A stretch of 64,000 nt of DNA from Crocodylus rhombifer (taxonomy: Eukaryota > Chordata > Crocodylia > Crocodylidae): assembly GCA_038503035.1 (NCBI GenBank), contig JAVSML010001015.1, forward strand, positions 1-64,000. Reading direction: 5' to 3'. The notes beneath the pieces are model-generated. The model made no database searches. It was not told where the DNA came from and was given only the letters and a program-made list of their open reading frames with translations. A program made the position numbers and the translations under genes. Below are positions 11,055 to 22,828 of the stretch, in pieces; positions within the stretch are counted from its first letter, which is position 1; each line of letters opens with the position of its first letter.

Positions 11055-13966
11055 TCAGAGGATCCCAGCAAGATGAGCATCCAATTTACTCTTGAAGGTG
11101 TTCAATGTAGGTGCTTGAACCACCTCCGCTGGCAGACTGTTCCAGACCTTGGGGGCTCGGACAGTAAAGAAATTCTTCCTTATGTCCAGCCTGAAACAGT
11201 CTTGCAGGAGTTTGTGACCGTTACTCCTAGTCATCCCTTGGGGCACTCTGGTGAACAGACGTTCCCCCAGATCCTGGTGGTCACCCCTGATAAACTTATA
11301 GGTGGCCATCAGATCACCCCTGAGCCTGTGCTTTTCCAGGCTAAAGAGTCCCATGGCTCTCAGCCTGTCATCGTAAGATCTGTTTTCCTGACCTCTGATC
11401 ATGCGCGCGGCTCTCCTCTGGACTCTCTCAAGCTTCTCCACATCCTTTTTGAACTGTGGAGCCCAAAACTGGACACAGTACACCAGCTGTGGCCTCACCA
11501 AGGCCGAGTACAAGGGGAGAATGACATCCCAGGATTTGCTCAAGAAGCATCTATGGATGCAAGCCAGCGTTTTGGTCGCTTCATTAGCCGCAGCATCGCA
11601 TTGGAGGCTCATGTTTATCTTGTGGTCAATGATGACCCCCAAGTCTCTTTCTTCTGTAGTGCTATCCAAAGTAGCACTGCCGAGCCTATAAGGATGCTGC
11701 AGGTTTTTCCTCCCAAGGTGGAGAACCTTGCGTTTTTCAGTGTTAAACACCATCAGGTTCTCGTCTGCCCATTTGCTGAGCTTGTCCAGGTCAGCCTGCA
11801 TCCCTCGCCTATCTTCTGGCGTGGATGCTTTGCCCCAAAGTTTGGTGTCATCGGCGAACTTGGCCAGTCCACTCCTGACTCCAATGTCCACATCATTAAT
11901 GAAAATGTTGAACAGTATGGGTCCAAGGACAGAGCCTTGAGGGACCCCACTGGTCACAGGGCACCACGATGAGTGACTGCCATCAATTACAACCCTCTAG
12001 GTCTGACCACGGAGCCAATTTCCCACCCAGCGGATCGTGGTGGAGCCAAGGCCACAACTGGGCAGTTTGGCCAAGAGGTGATCATGGGATACCAGATCAA
12101 AAGCTTTTTTGAAGTCAAGATATATGACATCAATCTCTTCTCCCTGGTCCAGGTGATAGGCCACCTGGTCATAGAAGGAAATGAGATTGGTCAAACAAGA
12201 CCTATCCGCAACAAACCCGTGCTAACTATCCCTTAGAATGTTAGCCTGGGCCAGTCCATCAAGGATGGCCTCCTTAATAAACTTTTCTAGGATCTTCCCC
12301 AGGATAGAAGTCAGGCTAATGGGCCTGTAGTTAGCCAGATCCACTCTCCTCCCTTTCTTGAAGATTGGCACCACATTGGCCTTCTTCCAGTCTTCAGGCA
12401 CTGCACCAGAGCGCCAGGAGTTTTCAAAGATCCCTGCCAGGGGCTGGGCTATGACGCTTGCCAGCTCCTTGAGTACCCTGGGGTGCAGATTGTCAGAGCC
12501 AGCTGACTTGAAGGTATCCAGCCTCTCAAGATGTTCCTTCACGAGGTCAGCATTTATGGAGGGTAGGGGATCCCCATCACCCGGATCTCCCTGTCCAATA
12601 GCAGGCATGGGCATCCCATGGGACTGATGAAAGACTGATGCAAAGTACCTATTTAATAGGTTGGCTTTTTCCTGGGTGTCAGTTGCCCCATCCGGTTCAG
12701 CAGGGGTCCAATGTTGCCTTTGCTTTTCCTCCGGCTCCCCACATATCTGAAAAAGGACTTTTTGTTGTCCTTGATGCCTGAAGCTCGTTGGAGTTCAGTT
12801 GCAGCCTTGGTTTTCCTGGTTTGCTCCCTGCAGGACTGGACCAGTGCAGAATAATCCTCCTTGGAGGTGAATCCCGTCCTCCATCCTTTGTAGGCTTTCC
12901 TTTTTAGCCGTAGGAGGTCCGCTAGGTCCCTGGAGAGCCAGGAGGGCTGCTGTGCCTTCTTGTTGCCTTTCCTCCGTGTTGGAATAGATTTAGCTTGTGC
13001 ATTGAGGATCGCTTCCTTGAGAAGCAACCACTCTTCTTGAACTCCCATCTCCCTGGGGTCATGGTCCCTGAGGGCCTGACCGACTAGCCTCTTGAGCTTG
13101 TCAAAGTCAGCTTTTCTGAAGTCAAGGACTTCTGTGTTGCTGACTGACTTGCCAGCTTTACGGCGGATGATGAAGGTGATCAGCTCGTGGTCGCTGTCAC
13201 CCAGATTCCCATCAATCACTAGGTCGCTGATTAGGTCATCCCCCGTAGCCAGTATCAGGTCAAGCAGCGCTTTGCCTCTCATCGGCCCATAGACTTCTTG
13301 AGTCAGGTAGAGGTCATCCACGCACGAGAGAAAGCTTTGCGACCGCTTGGATTTTGCTGAGTGATCTTCCCACGAGATATCCGGGTAATTGAAGTCACCC
13401 ATGACAACCAAGGTCCTGGAGCAAGCGGCCTCAGTCAGTTCCCGGGCGAACTCCTGGTCAAGCTAGGGACTTTGAGTGGGAGGTCTGTAGTAGACTCCCA
13501 CTGTTGTGTCCCCTGTGCCGAATTCCCCATGAATTTTTACCCAGAGGGTCTCTAGCTGTCCATGCTGGTCGCCAACATCAGCTTGCAGACATGTAGCTTC
13601 CCTTCACATCGAGAGCTACACCCCCACCCCTTTTGTCAACACGATCCCTCCTGTACAGGGTATAGCCCTCTATACCGTGGTCCAGTCATGGGTGAAGTTC
13701 CACCTTGTCTCGATTATCCCAATGACATCATATTTCTTTGCACTGAGCAGGAGGACGAGCTCCTCCTGCTTGTTGCTCAGGCTCCTGGCATTAGTGTACA
13801 GGCAGGCAAGTGTCCCCTTGGGGGCTCTTGCCTTGCCCACAGATGGTGCCAGGGCTGGGGCAGGGGTGGGCTCCCTTAAGTGCCTTGGTCTGCTGGCTTT
13901 GCAAGGGTTGCTCAGCTGGCCAGCAGTGGCAGTAGTCCCCCCATCCCCCAGCGAGCTTAGTTTAAA
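11055..13966 (-). pseudogene. CR1 ORF2 (endonuclease plus reverse transcriptase), broken copy
   Basis: Minus-strand open segments in order are as follows. The endonuclease C-terminal half and linker (13411-12653) contain 'VVMGDFNYPDISWE' and 'GDSDHELITF'. The RT N-terminal part (12614-12222) contains 'NYRPISLTSILGK'. A short middle piece (12194-11997) contains 'YLDFKKAFDLVSHDHL'. The RT palm and C-terminus (11957-11055) contain 'GVPQGSVLGPILFN', the catalytic 'FADDTKLWGK' and the 'LERVQRRAARMIRG' region. The endonuclease N-terminus (about 13860-13680) is in a separate frame. At least three frameshifts prevent translation. Reading back from the endonuclease, the frame is open to the slippery site at 13960-13966 with no ATG. 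Confidence 0.9.
13957..13966 (-). promoter_or_regulatory. Candidate -1 ribosomal frameshift site of CR1 copy 1
   Basis: In sense orientation ORF1 ends T_TTA_AAC followed directly by TAA. The heptamer matches the canonical X_XXY_YYZ slippery pattern in the correct frame. The -1 frame is open across the stop and into the endonuclease domain. The assignment rests on pattern and frame; no function is demonstrated. Confidence 0.5.
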
Positions 13967-15060
13967 GCCCAGTGGAGCAGGTCAGCCAGCCTGGCTGAGA
14001 AGACCCTCCTCCCCAGGGGGAAGAGGTGGAGGCCATCTCTTCCCAGCAGCTCACTGCTTCTCTCACCAAAGAGCGGGCTGTGGTCGTGGAAGCCAAAGCC
14101 TTCCCGATGGCACCAGCTTCACAGTCTTTGGTTCACTACATGGATCCTCCTCTCCCTCCTCAGCCCAGAGCCTGAGACTGGGAGGATCGACAAAAACACC
14201 ACCTGAGCTCCCAGACCCCTAAGCCCTGCTCCCAAATCCCTGTAGCGCCTCATGACCTGGCTGGGGGTGCTCTGAGCCATGTCATTGGTGCCCACATGAA
14301 TAAGGAGCATGGGGTAGTGGTCTGTGGGCCGGAGGAGCTGTGGGATCCTCTCTGCAATGTCTCAGATGCGGGCCCCCGGGAAGCAGCAGACTTCCTGGCC
14401 TAAGGGGTCAGGGTGACAGATTGCCCCCTCAGTCCCGCGCAGGATGGAGTCTCCCACAACAAACACCTTTCATTTTGTCTTGGGGAGAGCGGGGGCAGTA
14501 GCTGTGGTTGAGCCTGGGTTGCCTGTGGGAGCTGGTAACTGAGCAGGCTCTGCTGGGGCTGCAAGAGGTGCGAACCTGTTGCTAAGCTCCGGCGAGGGAG
14601 GGGCCTTGGTGTGGGGGGCCTTAGGGCCCTTGACCACCTTGGTCCATGCCCCTGACTGGGCAGAGCGGGAGGTCCCAGAGTCCTCCTTAGTCCTGGAGGG
14701 AGACGGTGCTCTACCCTGCGGCTCCCAGGGGAGAAGGGCCTTGCAGTAGGAGTCTATCTCCTGCTCACAGTCCCTGATGGCATGCAGTCTCTGGACTGTG
14801 GCCTGGAGCTCCTCCATCTGGCGCGCCAGAGACCCCAGTAGGGAGCAGACCCCGCAAGGGGAGGTGGCCATGCTCCTGGGCCCCAGAGCCTGAAAAAGGG
14901 ACAGGTAGCCCCCGCAGCCAAGAGCCAGGGGCTCCGTCTGCATGGAGCCCGGAACCATGGGCTCCATCTGGGTGGCCGTCTCTGAGGTGCCCAATGGGGA
15001 GGCCGCAGAGCCCGAGGGGTGCAGCGCGTGCCCATCCGTGTCATGCCTCTAATAGGCTGG
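13957..15060 (-). pseudogene. CR1 ORF1, broken copy
   Basis: The frame 14994-14470 encodes the N-terminal half: 'CGVCSLLGSLARQMEELQA' and the following residues look like a coiled coil, followed by a Pro/Ala-rich linker. It ends at TGA (14472-14470). The same frame continues past it as 'KVFVVGDSILRG', the start of an SGNH-esterase domain. 'LLIHVGTNDMA' (block III) lies at 14310-14119. The start of the ORF (near 15050) is shifted by a small deletion. ORF1 ends in GCT TTA AAC TAA at 13957-13968. A further CGA-to-TGA change is visible in the esterase domain. Confidence 0.85.
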
Positions 15061-15421
15061 CTACGGCTGGGGCTGACTACTCTGGGGGGGTCGCAGGCAG
15101 GGTCTCGTGCCCTCCCACGCCCTCTCCTGCGCGAACTCCGCGCTAACTCGAGCGCCTGTTTATGCAGCCTGTTCATGCGGCTCCCTCAGGGGCTGGGCTA
15201 AGTAGGGGCCTGGGCGGGGTCTTGACCTGGCCCGGCTCCACGCAGCCGCCTCCTCCCAGGGAGTGAGGAGTTAACCCTTCCCACCATGAACCTGCTTACC
15301 TCTGGCTGTGCTGGGGGTCGGCAGGGGGCTCTGCGGCTGCTGAGGGGGTGTCTGGGGGGCTTCGGGGGAGTGGGGGCGCAGCGGTCTTTCACCTGCACGT
15401 CTGTCACCGCTCTGGAGCCTA

Positions 15422-15830
15422 ACTCTATTTTTGAAGGATATCTTTTAAGTTCAGGGCCATGGTCCATCACTTGGAAAATTACTTATATCATCAGGCTCAG
15501 TGGGGCTTTTTGCAGTACTGTGGCAGAAACACTTTTTTCTGTGTCATCTTCAACCTGTTTTAAAATAGCGACACACAGTTCACCACTCTCATTACTGTCA
15601 AAAGATATGACTTCAGTAACTCCGTTATCCTTGTCCTCAATTTCAATGTTTCCATCTAGTGGTAATTTCTGTTGAGTTGGCAGTCTGTACTGGGTGCTTG
15701 TTTACTGCTGGTTTATGGGTGTCACTTATTTGTGCCCTTTCTTGTGGAATTACAAAGTGATCCATAGCAAACTGATCCTGACAACTCTTAACCCAGAAAC
15801 ACAGATACCTCGACTTTCCTGCTTCATTCT
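15422..15830 (-). pseudogene. hAT transposase pseudogene, N-terminal part
   Basis: On the minus strand the translation runs through an acidic, low-complexity N-terminal region and reaches 'DHGPELKRYPSKIE', typical of the segment just before the TTF zinc finger in ZMYM-like hAT transposases. At that point the CR1 begins. The continuation ('YQQYSWLKYSVSLDVKF') is found on the far side of the CR1 near 10950-10880, which shows where the coding sequence was split. Confidence 0.7.
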
Positions 15831-16168
15831 ATCATGTTGTTGACCTCCAACCTATTGTTATGTGACATGCTATGAGATTATGCTAATATTTACTATTTAT
15901 CATGCTATGCTCTGTTTCACAGTAATGTACTGTATAAAGGGCTACCTGTAAATAAAGCTGCAGCTGTCAGTGAGAGTTGCTGACTTGCTGTTTTAATTAA
16001 AATTTACACACGTGTGGATCAACACCGTGTCCGACAATATCCACATAATAATGACAATAATAAAACCTTTTTTGACCTTTGTGCTAGGAGGAGTGTCTAT
16101 GGGGGTGCTAGGATTAGTTTTGGGGTGGCTATAGCCCCCCCACAAGTTGTCCCTGTAGCACCGCCCTG

Positions 16169-16176
16169 GTAGTAGT
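16169..16176. repeat. Right target-site duplication of the hAT element
   Basis: 'gtagtagt' follows the right terminus directly and matches 7 of 8 bases of the left flank at 8665-8672. Confidence 0.75.
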
Positions 16177-16429
16177 TGGATCTGTTTCTATATAACTTGA
16201 ATAATTTGTGACTTTAATTTATGTGCAATAGAAAGAAGCATCAGATCACTACAAAGGCCTCTGCTTGTTATTGTACATAAATTGGCAATCATGAGGATCA
16301 AAGTAGTAAAGTGAACTCATCAGGCAGACAGACATAAAATACACTAGAGTATTAGTTACTGGGAAGTATAGAAATGGACATATTTTAAAGTTAATGGCAG
16401 ACAACAGAATAATTGCATTCCATTAGCAG

Positions 16430-16830
16430 TGTGAGAGAGCAGACTGCTCTCTCAGCAGGGCCATCTGGCCCCAGAGCAGAACCTGCTCTGAACTCCAAGC
16501 TTATTGGCTGCAGAGCCATCTAGGCTGAGTATATAAACCTAGGTCCTTGATGTGACCTCTGACTGATTAATGCCTCACGTTTAATAAAAATTCAGCCTTG
16601 CTCCTACTTTTTACTTCAAGTTCTGGACCGAAGTATCTTTCCTTGACCCTCCTTTTATGCATTCCTGGCTCCTGGCCTTTGGTCTGTCCTGAACTACTAA
16701 TGTGGACATTGGTTTGGATTGGACGTATGACTCTGACCACCTGATTGATCCCTTTGCACAGCTTTGACCACAGATCTGGATTCTCCACAGGCTCGGGTAC
16801 TGAGCTTGCTTCACATTCCTTAAAATTGTT
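16430..16830 (+). repeat. LTR-like fragment with TATA box and poly(A) signal
   Basis: The segment starts 'tgtgagagagcagactgc'. It has a TATA-like 'gtatataaacc' near 16530 and AATAAA at about 16581, followed by a C/T-rich 'tcctggcctttggtctg' tract. The order of promoter then polyadenylation signal within about 60 bp suits an LTR R region. No second LTR, duplication or retroviral gene was found, so a chance arrangement remains possible. Confidence 0.35.
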
Positions 16831-19800
16831 TGTGCCCCCTTTCTTACAAGAGGTAAGAAAATAGTGCTGTTGTCACTAGATACTATTTTCTGGGATAAGA
16901 ACAATATTGCATATTGTCTTTGGAACTGGTCAGTAGATATATATTAAAACATTTCTCACTGAACCAAAAACTATTAATGAGACAGTCTGTTTTGACAAGT
17001 CTCTTAATTCACACATTGTTTTTGTTGATATAGAAAATTCAGAAGTTTTGGAGCACTTAAAAGCTGTCAGAAGATTGACATCTGATTTGTTTTCTAATTT
17101 TAAAAATGTCTTCTTTAAAAAAAATGAAATTAACACTTAAAAATGTATTGTAACAAGATGTACCAATTGACCTAAGTCCAAATTCTTTGTCTCAGTTGTC
17201 AAGATTTTACACTCACTATCTCAGTCTTTTGTCTTGACTTGGAATAGGAATTTTGAAGGTGTCTTCCAGAGGGCGGCGGGGTTTCTGTCTGTGTTGAGGG
17301 ACTTGTGTTAGTTTTAGTTTTTGAAATATCAAAAATTCTTATAGGAAAAGGAACTAATTTATTCTCCTTTCATATTTACCATGAGCTATGGACTTGATTC
17401 ATTTGTCTCTAAACTTAATCATACAATATGAATATCGTGTACCTTGCAATTGAATGGGAAATACCTCCAGCTAATTCTGCTTGAGATGATAGGAACATCT
17501 AAAAGCAAAATTTGGCCTTTGTTTTTGAGAACACCTCTCTCTCTTACTGCCCACTCTCACTCAAAATGGAGGTGATACCTAGTGAACTGGTGACTTCCAA
17601 TGGCAGCTGCTGCATGGCATGCTTGTCTACCAAGTGGAAGTGTTAGGATTAGTAGCCTGTTCTTTCTGTGAGGAGGAGACTCCTTTCTATCACTTTCTGG
17701 ACTGTCCCTAGCTGCAGTCCCTTCTTAGCTGGCTTCACTGTCTTCTTTGCTGCCTTTTCCATTCTAGACTTGGACCTCGCGAGTTATGTGCTTTTTCTCT
17801 ATCCTGTACCAAGCAACTGAAGGCAGTGTGATCTGCTTGGCTAATTGCCTGCTAGGGCAGGCCAAGATAGTGACCCCGAAAAGTCACTGAAATTGGATCA
17901 CAAGGGCCAGCTCTAATGGTGCCCTCCAACTCTTCTATTTCTTGGCCCAAATGCTTATTAAATGTGGACATTTCACCTTGAACTAAAATGTGGACCAGTC
18001 TGTATCGCACTAAGCCATTGAGGGGGTTCTGTGCAGAAGATGGTCAGTTAATCCTAAATATATAACCCCTGGAAGGCATTGTGGAGAAAAGGGGGTTTCA
18101 ATCTCTGGTGGTATGAGTGTTTTGGTATTGATGAATGTTTTATATTTGGCCCCTGGGGGTTAACTTTTGTACTTTCTTCTTTCTATTTGTATGGGTTTTT
18201 TTAAACTTTTATTCAACAGTAAAAATCTTCTACCTCATAACAATATAATAGCAATAATTTTATATATTGAAGATTCTGTTTTTCTAGTAGAACTGGCTCA
18301 TTGGTATTGAGTACTAATGGACAAGAAATTATATGAGGGTCAAAATCCTAACTCCATTGAAGTCTATGCTATTAACCTGAGAAGGCACATAAGCCTTTTA
18401 CATTTTTTTTACCACAGTGTCTATGCTAAATATTCAAATACTTGAGGACAACAATTATAACATATTCTTTCTTTTAAAGAAATTTAGATTTTTTTTATAC
18501 AAGTTTATATTTGGTAATGCAAATTTCACTTTTTCAAATGATCTGTATTTCCAGATCAGCATACTAAGCATCAGATCCTATTAAAATTCATAGCTCCCTA
18601 GGCATCATTGTGTTGGTCTTTCTGGTTACTGTTTCAACAAGGAAAATACCATTACTTGGTTCTTAAAGGTATTTTCTTAACTTCTTGGCTACAAATATTT
18701 TTCAGTGAAAAAAAGAGAACATTTTAGATTCTGGGATATAGTGTCCAATTAATGCCAAGGTTTTAATTTTATTCATCTCTTCGTGAATGTAATTAGGTCA
18801 AGAGGCTGCAATACACCTTATAAAATGGTGAATAAGTTTGAAGGTCTCATTTCCTCTCAGGAACATTATTTCCGATTTGTCATCATGGTATCTAAGGAAA
18901 CGTCTGTTCTTCTTGTTAGATTCACTCGTTATAAGAATACTGCAGTATGTGCTGATTAAAATATTGTCTCTGCTGCTTACCCATAATTAATGTAGTGAGA
19001 CTATTTGATGTTGCCCTTCAGCCTGTGTTCTCATTGGGAATTGGGATAATGTAGAAATTAAAAAGGAGGAAGTGCAAGCATAATACTTTCTGCTCACTTG
19101 GTCTTGAACTCCTTTCTATATACCAATTAGAGCTTTTCATTAGAACTCAAGGTGCTACAGCAATGAACAATATAATTGGTCTGAATTCATCCCTAATTTA
19201 CCTCCACTGGAGTCAGTGGAATTACGTAACAGTAACTTTTACCATTTATTTAATCATACAATTCAAATATTCATGCAGTTTAATTGTCTTGAACTTCATG
19301 GCTGCAAGCACTGAAATGACTATTAATAGTCTATCCAGTAGTAGCAGGAAGCACAAATCTGCAGTTGGATTGGGGTATGAATTTACTGAAGGTCAAGAGA
19401 GAGATGGCAAGATCAATGAAGACAGTGTGGCAACAGAAAACATGAAATAAAATGTTGTTTTACGACATCTGAAAAAGTGCCATGTGTGTAGCTCAGCCAA
19501 GCAAGTTCTGGGTATATGAAACCTGAAGTACTTATTCAGCTAAAGCTCCCACAGAAGTGTCTGGCTTCTGTAAGAGCTACAGAGCTGGATTTTTTTCTGT
19601 AGTTACACTCTGATTTTGCATGCACTTACACACATTTGAGCAGTCTTGTCCATTTCGGTAGAATGGTACTTGGCTTTAGTACTACTGATTGATCAATGGA
19701 ACTATGAAAGTATATAACTGGCCTAGATGGAACATGGTTTAACAGTGTGCAAAATCTGGGCTTTGGGGCCAATAAAAAGGGCCAACACCAGTTTTTGAGA

Positions 19801-20049
19801 AGGCCGTTATTTCTTTCCCCTAGGCAAAAGAATAATTCTTGTTAATGCTACTATGCTTTACATAAGTAAAAATATATTTAATGAAGAATCTGGCAAACTG
19901 CCATCTTAGAGAGCTTAAACCTCTCTGAACCAGTTAGGCCATGTCCTGCCTTCTACTACCATACTTTATAATCAATTCTGCCTTCTGACCTATGTAAGAC
20001 TATTTAAGGCCTCCTATATAAGTTGTCTTTTGTTAAAGCAAAATATCCT
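16831..20049. other. Gene-free stretch
   Basis: AT-rich DNA with no credible exon, RNA gene or intact repeat. Words such as 'ccactggagtcagtggaatta' (19200) and 'actccattgaagtctatg' (18350) look like remnants of an old dispersed repeat. The small open frame at 19163-19450 has no recognisable domain. Confidence 0.5.
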
Positions 20050-21970
20050 CATAGATTTCATAGACATTAGGGCTGGAAGGGACCTCGGAAGATCATCAGG
20101 TCCCTGCTCCAAGGGGCAGGAAGTCAGCTGGGGTCATAGGATCCCAGCAAGATAATCATCCAAATTTCTCTTGAAGGCGTTCAATGTAGGTGCTTGAACC
20201 ACCTCAGGTGGCAGGCTATTCCAGACCTTGGAGGCTTCAACAGTGAAGAAATTCTTCCTTATGTCCAGCCTGAAAGGGTCTTTCAGGAGTTTATAACCAT
20301 TTGACCATTTGACCTTGTCATCCCTTGGGGCGCTCTGGTGAACAATAGTTCCCCCAGATCCTGGTGAATACCCCTGAGCCTGTGCTTTTCCAGGCTGAAG
20401 AATCCCATAGCTCTCAGCCTGTCATTGTAAGGTCTGTTTTCCTGACCTCTGATAATGTGTGTGGTTCTTCTCTGCACCCTCTCAAGCTTCTCCACATCCT
20501 TTTTGAATTGTGAAGCCCAAAACTGGATGCAGTACTCCAACTGCGGCCTCATCAAGGCTAAATACAATGGGAGAATGATGTCCTGGGATTTGCTTGAGAA
20601 GGAACTTGGCCAGTCCGCTTCTGACTCCAATGTACACATCATTAATGAAGATGTTGAACAATATAGTTTCAAGGACAGAGCCTTGGGGGACCCTACTGGT
20701 CACAGGGCACGACAATGATTGACTTCCATCAACCACCACACTCTGGGTCCGCCCACAGAACCAATTCCCCAGCCAGCGGATCGTGGTGGACCCGAGGCCG
20801 CAGTTGGCCAGTTTTGCCAAGAGGTGATCTTGGGATAACAGATCGAAGGATTTTTTGAATTCAAGACATATGACATCAATTTCCTCTCCCTTGTCCAGGT
20901 GATATGTCACCTGGTCATAAAAGGAAATAAGATTGGTCAAGCAAGAGCTACCCACAACAAAGTCATGCTGCCTATCCCTCAGGATGTTGCCATTGGCCAG
21001 TTTGTTAAGAATGGCTTCTTTAATAATCTTTTCTAAGACCTTCCCTGGGATAGAAGTCAAGCTGATGGCCTGTAGTTAGCTGGATCCACTTTCCTCCCTT
21101 TCTTGAAGATAAGCACCACATTGGCCTTCTTCCAGTCTTCAGGCACTTCACCAGAGTGCCAGGAGTTCTGGAAGATCCATGCCAGGGCTATGATGTTAGC
21201 CAGCTCCTTGAGTACCCTGAGGTGTAGATTGTCGGGGCCAGGTGACTTGAAGGTGTCCTGCCTCTCAAGGTGTTCCTTCACAAGGTTGACATTGATGGAG
21301 GGCAGGGAATCTCCCTTACCCAGGCCTCCCTGTCCCATAATGTGCAGGGGCGTCATGTGGGACTGATGAAAGACCGATGCAAAGAACCTATTTAATAGGT
21401 TGGCTTTTTCCTTGGCGTTGGTTGTCAGTTCTCCCAGCTGGTTTAGCAGGGGTCCAATGTTGCCCTTAATGGTTTTCCTCTGGCTCCCCACATATCTAAA
21501 AAAAGACTTTTTATTGTCCTTGATACTTATAGCTAGTTGGAGTTCTGTCACAGCCTTGGCTTTCCTGGTTTGCTCCCTGCAGGACTGGACCAGTACAGAA
21601 TATTTCTCCTTGGAGGTGGATCCCATTCTCCATCCTTTGTAGGCCTTTCTGTTTAGCCACAGGAGGTCCACTAGTTCCCTGGAGAGCCAAGGGGGATGCT
21701 GTGCCCTTTTGCTGCCTTTCCTCTGAGATGGAATAGCCTTAGCTTGTGCATCGAGGATTGCTTCCTTAAGGAGCAATCACTTTTCCTGAACTCCCCTTCC
21801 CTTGGGGTCATGGTCCCTTAGGGCCTTACTGACAAGCCTCCTGAGATTGTCAAAGTCAGTTTTCCTGAAGTCAAGGACTTCTGTATTGCTGACTGACTTG
21901 CCAGCTTTACGGCAGATGGTGAAGGTGATCAGCTCATGGTTGCTGTCACCCAACCTCCCATCAATCATTA

Positions 21971-22024
21971 TTTCATAGACATTAGGGCTAGAAGGGACCT
22001 CGGGAGATCATCAAGTCCAGCCCA
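21971..22024 (-). mobile_element. 54-bp CR1 3'-end insertion nested in CR1 copy 2
   Basis: The segment contains 'tttcatagacattagggcta' and 'gaagggacctcgggagatca', the extreme 3' end of CR1. It interrupts the endonuclease-coding region between 'tcaatcatta' and 'aaggtcactg', which are adjacent in copy 1 (about 13211-13230). It carries a single tail unit and is an extremely 5'-truncated insertion. Confidence 0.85.
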
Positions 22025-22760
22025 AAGGTCACTGATTAGGTCATCCCTGGTTGCCAGTACCAGGTTGAGCAGCGCTTTACCTCTTGTTGGCCCGTAGACC
22101 TCTTGTGTCAGATAGGTCATCCATGCATGAGAGGAAGCTTTGCGACCACTCAGATTTAGCTGAGCATTCTTCCCATAAGATGTCTGGATAGTTGAAGTCT
22201 CTCATGACAACCATGGACCTGGAGCATGTGGCCTCAGCCAATTCCCTGGCAAACTCCTAGTCCAGCTCTTGACTTTGGGTGGGAGGTCTGTAGTAGACTC
22301 CCACCATCATGTCCCCTGTGCCATGTTCCCCACTGATTTTAACCCAGAGGGTCTCCAGCCATCCACCCCGGTCACCAAGATCAGCTTGCAGGGGCCCGTA
22401 GCTCTCCTTAACATGGAGAGCTATGCCCCCTCCTCTTTGTCCCCTCGATCGCTCCTGTACAGGGTATAGCCATCTATACCCATGGTCCAGTCATTGGTGG
22501 AGTCCCACCAGGTCTCCATTATTCCTATGACATTCCAATTATTTACGTTAAGCAGGAGGACAAGTTCCTCCTGTTTATTCCCCAAGTTCCTGGCATTTGT
22601 GTATAGGCAGACAAGTGTCCCCCTGGGGGGCCTTGCCTTGCCTACTGGTTTTTCCAGGGCTGGGGCAGGGGTGGGCTCCCTTAAGTGCCTTGGCCTGCTG
22701 GCTGTACAAGGTTGCTGAGTGGGTCCGCAGTGGCGGTAGTCCTCCCTTCCCCTGGTGGGC

Positions 22761-22770
22761 TTAGTTTAAA
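22761..22770 (-). promoter_or_regulatory. Candidate -1 frameshift site of CR1 copy 2
   Basis: In sense the junction reads GCT TTA AAC TAA, identical to the other two copies although the surroundings have diverged. A one-base deletion about 85 nt downstream breaks the -1 frame in this copy. Confidence 0.45.
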
Positions 22771-22828
22771 GCCTGGTGGAGCAGATCAGCCAGTCTGGCT
22801 GAGAAGAGCTTCCTCCCCAGCAGAAGAA

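Larger units (their letters stand above)
10971..15421 (-). mobile_element. CR1 LINE copy 1, nearly full length, inserted in the hAT transposase
   Basis: The 3' end lies at the low coordinate ('agccctgatgtctatgaaat' in sense, about one tail unit). The 5' end is at 15421, where similarity to the 5' end of the copy at 30923 begins ('taggctc.ggagcggtga'). In sense order there is a 5' leader, ORF1 with N-terminal region and esterase domain, ORF2 endonuclease, and RT. Numerous small indels and CpG-type C-to-T changes break the frames. It sits inside the hAT transposase and is therefore younger than that element. Confidence 0.93.
8673..16168 (-). mobile_element. Degraded hAT DNA transposon (ZMYM/TTF-type transposase), interrupted by a CR1
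   Basis: The left terminus 'caggggtggtgcc' and the right terminus (reverse complement 'cagggcggtgcta') form imperfect TIRs of the hAT type, flanked by 8-bp direct repeats. Without the inserted CR1 (10971-15421) the element would be about 3.0 kb, a normal autonomous hAT length. Both flanks of the CR1 carry pieces of one minus-strand transposase gene. AATAAA-like words at 15954 and 16060 fall near the right end. The element is clearly inactive because of stops, frameshifts and the CR1. Confidence 0.85.
20283..22770 (-). pseudogene. CR1 ORF2 remnant lacking the RT active site
   Basis: Open pieces in sense order are as follows. The endonuclease C-terminal part ends in 'LGDSNHELITFTI' (21968-21777). 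The linker and RT N-terminus (21776-21057) contain 'GPDNLHLRVLKELANIIA'. RT fingers and palm (21060-20482) contain 'VPQGSVLETILFNIFI' and then jump from 'RSGLAKF' to sequence that normally lies about 100 residues later. The C-terminal part (20672-20283) contains 'MRPQLEYCIQFWAS' and 'LERVQRRTTHIIRG'. The YxDD-type motif is gone, so this copy cannot encode a working polymerase. Confidence 0.85.
20050..22828 (-). mobile_element. CR1 LINE copy 2, 5'-truncated, internally deleted
   Basis: The 3' end with tail units (sense 'tctatgaaatctatgagg') is at the low coordinate. The element runs back through RT and endonuclease to the last part of ORF1 and stops at about 22828. Near 20603 roughly 300 bp are missing relative to copy 1, which removes the FADD active-site block and what follows it. 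A 54-bp CR1 fragment is inserted at 21971-22024. It is more diverged than the copy at 30923. Confidence 0.92.

Noticed and set aside
11073..11972. 299-codon plus-strand open frame
   Set aside because: It is the antisense shadow of the CR1 RT domain on the minus strand.
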